Shown here one piece after another: positions 8,034 through 16,039 of a stretch of DNA of 29,535 nt (position 1 is the first letter of the stretch; each line of letters opens with the position of its first letter). A program made the position numbers and the translations under genes. The notes beneath the pieces were generated by a model. The model worked only from the letters and a program-made list of their open reading frames with translations. It was not told the origin of the DNA and searched no databases. Source of the stretch: Lachnospiraceae bacterium (GTDB taxonomy: Bacteria; Bacillota; Clostridia; Lachnospirales; Lachnospiraceae); the NCBI GenBank assembly GCA_016294075.1, contig JAEDCQ010000022.1, forward strand, positions 1-29,535. The letters run 5' to 3'.

Positions 8034-10679
8034 TCAACTCTGCTTATTTTTTATCTTTTTTGTATCTGCCAAATACTTTCTTTCAAATTCATCCTTTGTC
8101 ATTGGGCGGTCAAAATAAAAACCTTGTACCAGACGGACCTTCATATCTTCAAGAACCTTGTACTGCTCATATTTTTCAATTCCCTCTACACAGATGCTTA
8201 CACCCAGAGTACTGGCAAGCTCTGCCACCATTTTTACAAAAGACTGCGAATAATCGTCTTCCACCAAATCTTTAACAAAGGATTGATCCACCTTAATAAC
8301 ATCCAAAGGAATTTCTCTGATATGATTCAATGAAGAATAGCCTGTCCCAAAATCATCGAGTGCAATACGCACACCAAGCTGGCGTATCCGGAACATGATA
8401 CCCTTCATTCTTTCCATATCATTGATGGCAAGGCTTTCCGTTACCTCCAACGTCAGATTACGCGGATTAATTCCGGTTTTCTTTATCGTTTCCTCTACAA
8501 TCTCTACAATATTGTTTTGCAAAAGCTGAATAACAGACAGATTAACATTAACCTTATATTCAGGATGTCCCTTGTCATTCCACTCTTTGCATGCCTCACA
8601 TGCCTGCTGCAATACATAATTTCCAATTGGATTAATTAATCCGAGATATTCTGCAAGAGGTATAAAATCCGCCGGCGAAATAAATCCCATCTTTGCACTG
8701 TTCCAGCGAATTAATGCCTCAGCACCTGTACACGGTGTATTTTCTTTCTGAATATCAATAATCGGCTGGTAATAAATCTGAAATTCACGATATCCGTTTG
8801 CAGTAGCATCACGCATATTTTTTTCCATATCCAAACGCCTGTTTGATATAGATAAATGTGCTATGTCAAATTTTGCAACTCTGTTTTTACCTGCCTTTTT
8901 TGCTTCATACATGGCAATATCGGCTTTTTTTATTAAATCGGCAACACTCTCTCCTTCATCGGGGAAGGTGACAATGCCCATACTCATTGTGCAATAATAA
9001 TTACCATCCTTCAAAAACCATGGCTTGGCAAAAATAGCTTTTATATCTTCTACAATTCGCTCATATTCTTCAAACCAGCCCGGTGAAATAATAATAACAA
9101 ATTCATCGCCACCCATCCGGTATGAGGTTTCTTCAATCCCGCGTACATTACGGAAGGCAGTGCTGATATCCTTTAACAAAACATCTCCGTACTGATGCCC
9201 GAGCCCGTCGTTGATATGCTTAAAATCATCTAAATCAAGATAAAGAAGAGCACCCCTTTCGCCGTACTCTTTTGCTTCATCTACGGTTCTTGCCAAATCA
9301 CGTTCGCAGCAGAGACGATTAAAAAGACCGGTAAGAAAATCCGTATACGCCTGCTGCTCTATTTTTTGCTGATACATTTTTTTATCCGTAATATCAAATA
9401 TGGAATACATCATTCTTGGCCGTCCGTCAACCCAGCGTATCTCATTTCGATGTACCTCATACCATGTCTCATGCTTACGGTCGCAGAATTCGTGTACATT
9501 CTCCTTACTTAATATTTGTCTGATATCCTCAAATAATTGCGGGTCCGTTTTCCCCTGAGGAAACATAAGGTGTGTTTTCTGGTTCACAAATTGGATCTCA
9601 TTTGTATCCGCATCAAAAACAAGTATGGCACAACCGATTGATTCCAATATTTCCTCCATAGAAGCATATGAGCTGGCAATAGAGTTTTTCTGAATACGTC
9701 TTTCCAGAATATTCTGCAGAATCCGGATTGTATCCTTCATGAATTGTATTTCTTCCAGCTTCCAAATTCTCTCCTCATGTGTTTCAAAATAACAGACAAA
9801 TAAATCCGGCTTTCGTCCTAAATCTATCGGAAATATGACTACTGCATTAAACGGAAGTATAATATTTTCATCCTGCAGTCTGCGTATGTGGGAAGAATCG
9901 TGAGACAATATCTGTGGTTTTTTACCTTCAAAAAATGGTAACCTGTTTTTGGAAAGCATATCGGTCAGGTCCCTGTTTTCCTCTCCCCACTGTGCCGGAA
10001 TGCTTATCTGTTCTTCCTTCCTCTTTACCACACACGCAACCTGCGTATTTAAATGTCTGCCGGTAAGACGTAAATATTCCTGCATAATATATTCAATGGA
10101 TTTATCACTATCCAGATATTGCAGGATTTCCATGATAATCTCCATACGTTTTAAATTCTCGGTCATTTCACTTGCCGAGGACCGGTTTTTACGATTTTCT
10201 TCCTCCCACTCCATAGCAGAATACTGTGCCTGTACACATTCTGCTCCTATATCACGAAGTACATCCATCGCACGAAGAAAAAGCGGCATGGTTGTCCGTC
10301 GTTCAAAAATAAGTTCGTCCGCTTCTCCTGTTTCATCGGATTCATCCGTAAGCTGTGCCAAAAGAATCCAGACAATCTCTGTTTTTTCTTTCTGTTTGAT
10401 TGCACTTGCCGCTACTTTTACATTAGAAAGAGACGTATCCTCTATAACCTGGTCTTCCAGCCCCTGTCCGGTTACACGCCCCAAAATTTCCTTTCTGCTG
10501 ACAGCCGGAAATACTCTGTCAATCTTTTCCCTGTCCTCATCACTACAGGAAAAACGCGCAATCAACTCTCCATCCCCGGTATACGCTGCCGCATATACAT
10601 TTGCAATTTCTCCGTACTTATACAAAAAATGCTCTAAACGCTCCGGCACAAACGTCTGATGTTCCATAAAAATCCCCAT
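8034..10679 (-). CDS. Bifunctional GGDEF-EAL c-di-GMP protein with GAF/PAS sensors
   Basis: 881 residues, soluble, no membrane segments. Residues 1-120 form a sensor-like region. 175-335 look like a GAF domain (IMEILQYLDSDKSIEYIMQEYLRLTG start). 340-435 are PAS-like (EEILESIGCAILVFDADTNEIQFVN). GGDEF runs ~440-605 with an intact GGDEF signature (523-527) and the metal/base residues in DLDDFKHINDGLGH. The usual RxxD product-inhibition site is not in register before it (RGIE instead). EAL runs ~620-870 with intact EALIRW (654-659), EVTES, DDFGTGYSS (775-783), VDQSFV and VEGIE. Both activities could be real. GGAGG ends ten bases before the ATG; a second ATG at codon 5 is possible. The DHH phosphoesterase follows after 17 bases. 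Which activity dominates cannot be read from sequence. Confidence 0.93.
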   Translation of the reverse strand: MGIFMEHQTFVPERLEHFLYKYGEIANVYAAAYTGDGELIARFSCSDEDREKIDRVFPAVSRKEILGRVTGQGLEDQVIEDTSLSNVKVAASAIKQKEKTEIVWILLAQLTDESDETGEADELIFERRTTMPLFLRAMDVLRDIGAECVQAQYSAMEWEEENRKNRSSASEMTENLKRMEIIMEILQYLDSDKSIEYIMQEYLRLTGRHLNTQVACVVKRKEEQISIPAQWGEENRDLTDMLSKNRLPFFEGKKPQILSHDSSHIRRLQDENIILPFNAVVIFPIDLGRKPDLFVCYFETHEERIWKLEEIQFMKDTIRILQNILERRIQKNSIASSYASMEEILESIGCAILVFDADTNEIQFVNQKTHLMFPQGKTDPQLFEDIRQILSKENVHEFCDRKHETWYEVHRNEIRWVDGRPRMMYSIFDITDKKMYQQKIEQQAYTDFLTGLFNRLCCERDLARTVDEAKEYGERGALLYLDLDDFKHINDGLGHQYGDVLLKDISTAFRNVRGIEETSYRMGGDEFVIIISPGWFEEYERIVEDIKAIFAKPWFLKDGNYYCTMSMGIVTFPDEGESVADLIKKADIAMYEAKKAGKNRVAKFDIAHLSISNRRLDMEKNMRDATANGYREFQIYYQPIIDIQKENTPCTGAEALIRWNSAKMGFISPADFIPLAEYLGLINPIGNYVLQQACEACKEWNDKGHPEYKVNVNLSVIQLLQNNIVEIVEETIKKTGINPRNLTLEVTESLAINDMERMKGIMFRIRQLGVRIALDDFGTGYSSLNHIREIPLDVIKVDQSFVKDLVEDDYSQSFVKMVAELASTLGVSICVEGIEKYEQYKVLEDMKVRLVQGFYFDRPMTKDEFERKYLADTKKIKNKQS

Positions 10680-10793
10680 GTTGTCTTATCCTCCGCAACG
10701 GACTTTTTCCATTTTTTCCGCTGTTTGTATGATATAAAGATACCATATTTTCAGGCTAAATAAAAGAATATAATGCAATCTGCACCTTTTTTA

Positions 10794-10802
10794 TGCTACA
10801 AT
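10794..10802 (+). promoter_or_regulatory. Extended -10 element ahead of the DUF2142 gene
   Basis: TGCTACAAT is an extended -10 (TGnTAnAAT) 34 bases upstream of the ATG at 10836, with AAGGAG (10819-10824) between. No clear -35 was found, which is usual for extended -10 promoters. The same 156-base gap must also hold the minus-strand promoter of the GGDEF-EAL gene, for which no convincing pair was found. Confidence 0.4.
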
Positions 10803-10835
10803 AAATTTACTATATAGTAAGGAGTTCCTAAATTT

Positions 10836-12176
10836 ATGAATAAAAATATCCGTACCGAATATTTTCGGATTTTTATCCTGATATTTATCATATTATCGTG
10901 TATGCTTACCTTTGCACTTATTCAGCCCTTCGGAGACGGCCCCGATGAAATAAACCGTTTCAAAGTCGTGGAATACATTTATCAGCATGGCACACTTCCG
11001 AACGGAGCAGACCCCGAGGTATTAATTGACGGTTATGGCGCATCCTATGCATTTCAGCCGATACTAACCTATATGATTGACGGATATCTGCTGCATGCCC
11101 TGCGTGCTTTTAATCCGTCGCTTGAAATGCGTGTATTTATTTCCCGCCTTGTCAATATATTATTTGGCTGTCTGACTGCCTTTTATGTAAAGAAAATAAG
11201 CAACCTTCTTTTTTCTGACCGAAGAACAGCCTGGGCGTTTACCCTTGCCGTTGTGTTTCTTCCGCAGAATGTTTTCATACACACTTATGTAAACACCGAT
11301 TCCATGGGACTATTATCGATTGCCATGATTCTGCATGCTTTATTAAAAGGTATGCACAATGATTTCCATAAAAACACATGTATCCAACTGGCCATTGGTA
11401 TCATCCTTTGTGCCCTGTCCTATTATAACTGTTATGGAATTATTTTGTGTGCGGTACTGTTTTTTTCTGCCTGCTTTATACGCCCAAAGAACTCCGACAC
11501 GTCCTACTCTTCCGGAATTTCCTACGATTATAAGAGTATGATGCAAAAGGGAGTTTTTATCAGCGTCATTGTATTGGTGGGCATTTCATGGTGGTTTATC
11601 CGAAATGCAATTCTCTATAACGGGGATTTTCTTGCACTCAATGCACGTAATCTCTGTGCCGCAAAGACCGGTTTAGAATCATACAACCCTTTTACAAGAG
11701 ACACCTATCAGCGTCTTGGCATTTCTGTCGGTGAAATGGTATTCGGAACCGATTATTTTACGCTTGTATGGAAAAGCTTTATTGCCATGTTCGGACCAAT
11801 GCTGATTCCGACACATCATTATATTTATATGGCATTCAGGGATTTATTCTTTATCGCTGTAATCGGACTTCTGTTGCCTCTTAAGACCTCAGCATTACGC
11901 TCTCTGTCCCGTAACAGAAAGCTGCTTGTATATTTTACCATGCTGCTTGCACTGCTGATACCGATAGGTCTGGCATTATACTATTCCTATACCTTTGATT
12001 TCCAGCCTCAGGGACGCTATTATCTGCCGATGGTAATTCCGTTTATGTTTTTTTTGTCAATCGGTCTGGAAAAGATAATAAAAGCTTCCGATGTACTTTA
12101 CCACATCCTGTATGCATTTTTAACACTCTGTCTTTTGTATGCAACCTTTGTATCAATGCTCGGCTATTACCGCTGA
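10836..12176 (+). CDS. DUF2142-like polytopic membrane protein, possible GT-C glycosyltransferase
   Basis: 446 residues with about ten hydrophobic segments, the first at 11-30. Straight after it comes QPFGDGPDEINRF with an acidic pair (D37, E38). This PDE motif in the first extracytoplasmic loop, followed by 'P.L.Y' and 'R..N', is typical of DUF2142 and related GT-C glycosyltransferases. Those enzymes use a lipid-phosphate sugar donor and a catalytic Asp in that loop. A conserved 'QPQGRYY.P..PF' motif near residue 390 is also typical of the group. It is the only full-length plus-strand gene here. No glycan-synthesis gene is nearby, so the acceptor is unknown. Its last 24 bases overlap the end of the convergent TPR-DUF4037 gene. 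Membrane location is sure; enzyme activity is inferred. Confidence 0.8.
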   Translation: MNKNIRTEYFRIFILIFIILSCMLTFALIQPFGDGPDEINRFKVVEYIYQHGTLPNGADPEVLIDGYGASYAFQPILTYMIDGYLLHALRAFNPSLEMRVFISRLVNILFGCLTAFYVKKISNLLFSDRRTAWAFTLAVVFLPQNVFIHTYVNTDSMGLLSIAMILHALLKGMHNDFHKNTCIQLAIGIILCALSYYNCYGIILCAVLFFSACFIRPKNSDTSYSSGISYDYKSMMQKGVFISVIVLVGISWWFIRNAILYNGDFLALNARNLCAAKTGLESYNPFTRDTYQRLGISVGEMVFGTDYFTLVWKSFIAMFGPMLIPTHHYIYMAFRDLFFIAVIGLLLPLKTSALRSLSRNRKLLVYFTMLLALLIPIGLALYYSYTFDFQPQGRYYLPMVIPFMFFLSIGLEKIIKASDVLYHILYAFLTLCLLYATFVSMLGYYR

Positions 12177-13919
12177 TGCTAAAACGGTGCCGTATTTTTC
12201 AAGATAATTGGCATCTTCCCCAACATCTGTATTCTCAGGAATCAGCTTCTGTTCCTTAAGCTGCGCAAGAATAAGCGACGCAACAATTTCTATCGTCATG
12301 GGAATTCGTTCGTCGCGGCGCTGCATGTCTGCAATGGCATTGAAAATATCCATAATCTCAGGCAGTATTTCAAGTCTGTCCATCCCTTTATGAAGCCATT
12401 TATAATAAGGGGCATAGGTACGGTTTAGCAGATACACCGTTTCCATTGTAATCTTCATATATTCTCCCAGAATCACTTCCGCCGTCACCCATTCCTTACG
12501 TCGGAGCATTCTCTCATAATTGCATTGACCAAGCTGTCCCATCTTTACAACATGCTCTGCAAGCTTTGCACGCCACACTGCATCCGGATAATATGCAAGA
12601 AGTCCGTTACGGATATTTGTGAATTCTCCTAAATCATCCCTGAATATTTTGCCGTTTACCGCGGTTGCAAGATTTTCTTCCGGAATAACGCTCCATTCTT
12701 CTATTGTCAGAGGAGCATGTGAGATTCCCAAAAACTGCTTGTAAAACTCTCCGATACGATAAACCCGGCAGCGGTCTTTTCCCTGCATGGTCGGATTTCT
12801 GCGAAAGCCTTTAAATTCCTGTGGAAGCTGTTCATATTCCTTCTGGAGCTGTTCACCTATTTTGTCATAAACCGGGTCCGGAAGCCACATACAGAATCTC
12901 GGTCCGAAATCATGATCCCTGGATATTTCATCATCAAATCCAAAGCAGTCTGAACCCTCTCCTACAAGCCCAACTGCAATTTTGTCTTCGTATTCCCGGA
13001 ATTTGCTGTGTATCATTTCCCTTCCATATGTTTCATAATATTCTTCACACAAATCAAGACCTCTCATCTTTTCCGGATTGTTTTCTTTATCCGTCATATT
13101 AAAAGATCCTTCCGTCTGCTTTTTTCCTTCCTGCTCCTGTAGTTTAGAAAGTGCCTGTTCTCTGTTTTCATTTAAAATTTCGTATGCCTGTGTACGCCCG
13201 AGATGCTTTTCCACTTCTTCCATTGCTTTCAAAAAGCAGTCGGCAGCTTCCTGATATGCTCCCTTTTTGTATTTTATCTGCCCCATTGTTCCGAGTGCTG
13301 CGCTGTAATGGTAGTCCTTCTCTTCATCCTGTGAAAAAAGATGAAGAGCCTTTGTCAAATTTTCTTCCGCTTCATCCATATGTCCCAATGCCAGATGAGA
13401 GGTTGCAAGGTTGGTATATGTGACAGCAAGCTCAATCCGGGCTTCCGGATAAAGCTTTACAATCCCAAGTGCTGTATTCAGTGCCTTACAGGATTTTTCA
13501 AAATCACCCATTTCCTGATACAGCAGGCTTAAGTTATTATAAAGACTTGCATAATAAAAATCCGTCTTTTCGAGTTTTCCTTCATATAAAGGAAAGACTG
13601 CCAGAAAATACTGCAGAGATTCCTGCAGATTGCCGGCTGCCCTATACGCATTCGCAACATTAATCAGGGAAGTGGCATACGCAGTTGTTCCCTTTAATCC
13701 GCTTTCTTCTAAAAGTGCCAGCACTTTTTTACAATATTCCTTTGCTTTTTCAAATTGGCTGGTTTCCCTGCAATGTCCAATCATTTCATTTTCGAGGGAT
13801 ATTAATGTATTAATGTCTCCCTGATTTTTGGCCTCTTCCATCTGACTAAGTAAAAACGGCTCCACCTCTTCCACCTGATGAATGGAATCCATCTTTTGCA
13901 AAATATCTTCTATATTCAT
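12153..13919 (-). CDS. TPR repeat protein fused to DUF4037 nucleotidyltransferase-like domain
   Basis: 588 residues from the preferred ATG at 13919. A frame also opens at an ATG at 13940, but that codon lies only ~10 bases after the likely transcription start. GAGG is well placed (8 bases) only before the second ATG. The N-terminal ~245 residues are tetratricopeptide repeats (AYATSLINVANAYRAAGNL, LAVTYTNLATSHLALGHMDEAEENL, GQIKYKKGAYQEAADCFLKAM). After a charged linker, DUF4037 starts near residue 285. Its minimal nucleotidyltransferase signature GS-x11-DxD is visible (GEGSD at 320-324, DHDFG at 335-339). The fold implies transfer of a nucleotide, or antibiotic-adenylyltransferase-like chemistry, but no substrate is known. 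The TPR part probably binds a partner. It has its own promoter and follows araR in the same direction. Confidence 0.85.
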   Translation of the reverse strand: MNIEDILQKMDSIHQVEEVEPFLLSQMEEAKNQGDINTLISLENEMIGHCRETSQFEKAKEYCKKVLALLEESGLKGTTAYATSLINVANAYRAAGNLQESLQYFLAVFPLYEGKLEKTDFYYASLYNNLSLLYQEMGDFEKSCKALNTALGIVKLYPEARIELAVTYTNLATSHLALGHMDEAEENLTKALHLFSQDEEKDYHYSAALGTMGQIKYKKGAYQEAADCFLKAMEEVEKHLGRTQAYEILNENREQALSKLQEQEGKKQTEGSFNMTDKENNPEKMRGLDLCEEYYETYGREMIHSKFREYEDKIAVGLVGEGSDCFGFDDEISRDHDFGPRFCMWLPDPVYDKIGEQLQKEYEQLPQEFKGFRRNPTMQGKDRCRVYRIGEFYKQFLGISHAPLTIEEWSVIPEENLATAVNGKIFRDDLGEFTNIRNGLLAYYPDAVWRAKLAEHVVKMGQLGQCNYERMLRRKEWVTAEVILGEYMKITMETVYLLNRTYAPYYKWLHKGMDRLEILPEIMDIFNAIADMQRRDERIPMTIEIVASLILAQLKEQKLIPENTDVGEDANYLEKYGTVLASAVIAEH

Positions 13920-13957
13920 CTTTTTTCCCTCTAAATTCATTTTTATCTTCTTATTAC

Positions 13958-13986
13958 ATTATGCCTTTTTTTATGACAGATATCAA
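13958..13986 (-). promoter_or_regulatory. Probable promoter of the TPR-DUF4037 gene
   Basis: Minus-strand TTGATA (13981-13986), 17 bases, then CATAAT (13958-13963). Transcription would begin near 13951, leaving about 31 bases before the ATG at 13919 and too few before the ATG at 13940. This supports the shorter protein and makes this gene independent of the arabinose operon. Confidence 0.5.
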
Positions 13987-14046
13987 TTCTCTTTGAAATT
14001 TGTCTATAAATACAGCCACAGCAAACAGGACTCCTCATATAAACAG

Positions 14047-14078
14047 ACCCCGCATCCGGTGGGAGCCAGATACGGGGT
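14047..14078 (-). terminator. Long GC-rich hairpin behind araR, possible terminator
   Basis: Arms 14066-14078 and 14047-14059 pair over 13 bases (two G-U pairs) around a 6-base loop. On the minus strand the stem is followed by TCTGTTTATAT, a weak U-tract. It is the only strong hairpin between araR and the next gene, so it may end the arabinose transcript and the short transcript predicted from 14153-14182. The poor U-tract makes it equally possible that it only stabilises the 3' end. Confidence 0.5.
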
Positions 14079-14152
14079 TGAATAAAAGGAAGTATTAAGA
14101 AAAAAGGGTTACTCACTTGCATATTAGTAAAATAACAATTTTCTCTCCATAC

Positions 14153-14184
14153 ATTATACAAATTGTACACTTGTTTACACAAGT
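14153..14184 (-). promoter_or_regulatory. AraR-like operator overlapping a promoter, 3' of araR
   Basis: ACTTGT-TTAC-ACAAGT (14169-14184) is a perfect 6-base inverted repeat with a 4-base centre. That is the same geometry as the Bacillus AraR operator (ATTTGTACGTACAAAT, recalled). On the minus strand a -35-like TTGTGT (14177-14182) lies inside it, and a perfect TATAAT (plus 14153-14158) follows after 18 bases. A further half-site-like AATTGTAC lies between. The site is downstream of araR, not in front of any arabinose gene, so its target is unclear: a short RNA ending at the 14047-14078 hairpin, or read-through into the TPR gene. Confidence 0.5.
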
Positions 14185-14226
14185 TGTTTTTTGTAATTTT
14201 TTTCTTTTTTGTCAAACTTGTACTTT

Positions 14227-15309
14227 TTATTTTTTCTTTGTAGAATTTCGGATAACAAGCTCAGGTTCCATAATAATGTGCATCTTATCCTCATCTACGG
14301 AATATCCCTTCATCAGCTTGATAAGCAGCTCTGCCGCTACTACACCGATTTTACTCTGCGGATGACAGATTGTTGTCAACGGCACCTTGAAATTTTTTGC
14401 GAACTCCGAATCATCAAATCCTGTCACGGAAATATCATCCGGAACATGTAATCCTTCTTCCTCAAGTGCATTAATCACATCAATCGCAATACGGTCATTA
14501 TATGCCACCACCGCATCAATCTGTTCCCTGTGTACCATATCCTGCATCATTTCATAAGGCAAAGTATACATATCTTCCGTATGATACCATACAACCAGCG
14601 CCGGGTCATACCAGATACCTGCCTCCTGCAGGGCTCGGACATATCCCTTATGACGATTCTGTCCCTGTCTGTCATCTGATTTAAACACACCTGCTATCCG
14701 GCGGTGTCCCTGTTCAATCAGATGCTTCGTAATCAGATATCCACCCTTTTCGTCATCAAGCAAAACGTAGGGCTTGTCCTCCATTCCGTGATAAACACCC
14801 TGTACAAATACAAATGGAACATGATATCGTTCCAGCATCGCAAAAACATCATGGTTTTTGAACGCAATCTGACTTTTACTCGGCTCAATAATCAGTCCGT
14901 CAATATTTTTTTTGAGCAGTTCCTCCAGACATTTAGCTTCCACCTTACGGTAGTTATGTGTGCTTTTTAACAGAATACTGTACTCTTCTTTTTCCAACAC
15001 CTCATCGATTCCGCGGATAATATGCGGAAAGATGTAATCCGAAAGATATGTCATGACAACAGCTATATTTCCGGAGTTCCCGTTCTGTTTAATCATATCA
15101 GAACAGAAGGTACCTCTTCCGTGTTCGGCATACAAAAATCCTTCGTTACGCAGAATATCAATTGCCTTTCTTACCGTCTGCCTGCTGATATCGTATTCTC
15201 TGGCCAAAACATTTTCAGAAGAAATTTTATCGCCCGGTCTAATCTCTCCGGACATAATCTGATGTTTTAAGTCCTCAACGAGCTTGGCACATTTCATCTG
15301 CTTTTCCAT
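14227..15309 (-). CDS. araR: Arabinose-responsive repressor AraR
   Basis: 360 residues with the chimeric architecture specific to AraR. Residues ~8-76 are a GntR-type winged helix (LKHQIMSGEIRPGDKISSENVLAREYDISRQTVRKA...GFLYAEHGRGTF in short form). Residues ~80-355 are a LacI/periplasmic-binding-like effector domain (IAVVMTYLSDYIFPHIIRG, DGLIIEPSKSQ, GHRRIAGVFK, DAVVAYNDRIA, VTGFDDSEFA, TTICHP). In Bacillus subtilis AraR represses arabinose genes and is released by L-arabinose. It is the last gene of the operon, 13 bases after araD, with AAGGAG upstream, so it is probably negatively autoregulated through the araA promoter. Confidence 0.93.
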   Translation of the reverse strand: MEKQMKCAKLVEDLKHQIMSGEIRPGDKISSENVLAREYDISRQTVRKAIDILRNEGFLYAEHGRGTFCSDMIKQNGNSGNIAVVMTYLSDYIFPHIIRGIDEVLEKEEYSILLKSTHNYRKVEAKCLEELLKKNIDGLIIEPSKSQIAFKNHDVFAMLERYHVPFVFVQGVYHGMEDKPYVLLDDEKGGYLITKHLIEQGHRRIAGVFKSDDRQGQNRHKGYVRALQEAGIWYDPALVVWYHTEDMYTLPYEMMQDMVHREQIDAVVAYNDRIAIDVINALEEEGLHVPDDISVTGFDDSEFAKNFKVPLTTICHPQSKIGVVAAELLIKLMKGYSVDEDKMHIIMEPELVIRNSTKKK

Positions 15310-15322
15310 ACAGACTCCTTAA

Positions 15323-16018
15323 CTAATTCTGTCCGTAATATGCATTTGCACCATGTTTCCTGTAAAAATGCTTATCCTTTAAGTAATCAGGTGCTTTTGC
15401 TGCTTTTGGATTGATACTCTCTGTTTTGGTTGCCATCTTTGCCACCTCTTCTAAGACAACGGCATTATGAACAGCCTCATGAGCATCCTTTCCCCATGCA
15501 AACGGTCCATGATTCTTACAGAGAACCGCCGGAGTATGGATTGGATTAATCCCTTCATTTTCAAAGGTTTCAATAATTACAAAGCCTGTATTTTTCTCAT
15601 AAGCCTCTTCGATTTCCTCCGGAGATAAACATCTTGCACAGGGAATATCCCCATAGAAATAATCCGCATGTGTTGTTCCGTACAAGGGAATGCTTCTGCC
15701 CGCCTGTGCCCATGCGGTTGCTTCCGGAGAATGTGTATGTACTATTCCTCCGATTTCAGGATATTTCTTATATAATTCAATATGCGTGGCAGTATCTGAC
15801 GATGGTTTATATTTTCCTTCAATACGGTTTCCGTTTAAATCCATTACTACCATATCATCCGCTGTCATCTTTTCATAATCCACACCGCTTGGCTTGATGA
15901 CAAAATATCCTGTTTCTCTGTCAATCTCACTAACATTACCCCATGTAAAGGTAACCAATCCGTATTTCGGAAGAAGCATATTTGCTTCATATACGCGCTG
16001 TTTTAATTCCTCTAACAT
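15323..16018 (-). CDS. araD: L-ribulose-5-phosphate 4-epimerase
   Basis: 231 residues, the normal length. Class II aldolase/epimerase fold converting L-ribulose-5-P to D-xylulose-5-P. Zinc ligands are clear: H94 and H96 in HTHSPEATAWAQ and H170 in CKNHGPFAWG. D75 (SSDTATH) fills the catalytic aspartate position (D76 in the E. coli enzyme). The N-terminal TWGNVSEIDRE and KPSGVDYEKM motifs bind the substrate phosphate. The context, between the ribulokinase gene (21 bases upstream) and araR (13 bases downstream), separates it from the related fuculose aldolases. AGAGGGA precedes the ATG. Confidence 0.95.
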   Translation of the reverse strand: MLEELKQRVYEANMLLPKYGLVTFTWGNVSEIDRETGYFVIKPSGVDYEKMTADDMVVMDLNGNRIEGKYKPSSDTATHIELYKKYPEIGGIVHTHSPEATAWAQAGRSIPLYGTTHADYFYGDIPCARCLSPEEIEEAYEKNTGFVIIETFENEGINPIHTPAVLCKNHGPFAWGKDAHEAVHNAVVLEEVAKMATKTESINPKAAKAPDYLKDKHFYRKHGANAYYGQN

Positions 16019-16039
16019 ATATCCCTCTTTCTATCACTG

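Noticed and set aside
13943..14215. Minus-strand frame of up to 90 codons between araR and the TPR gene
   Set aside because: It runs straight through the hairpin and both promoters and has no family features, although a 58-codon sub-frame from an internal ATG exists.
15323..16018. L-fuculose-phosphate aldolase
   Set aside because: Same superfamily, but length, D75 position and arabinose context fit AraD.
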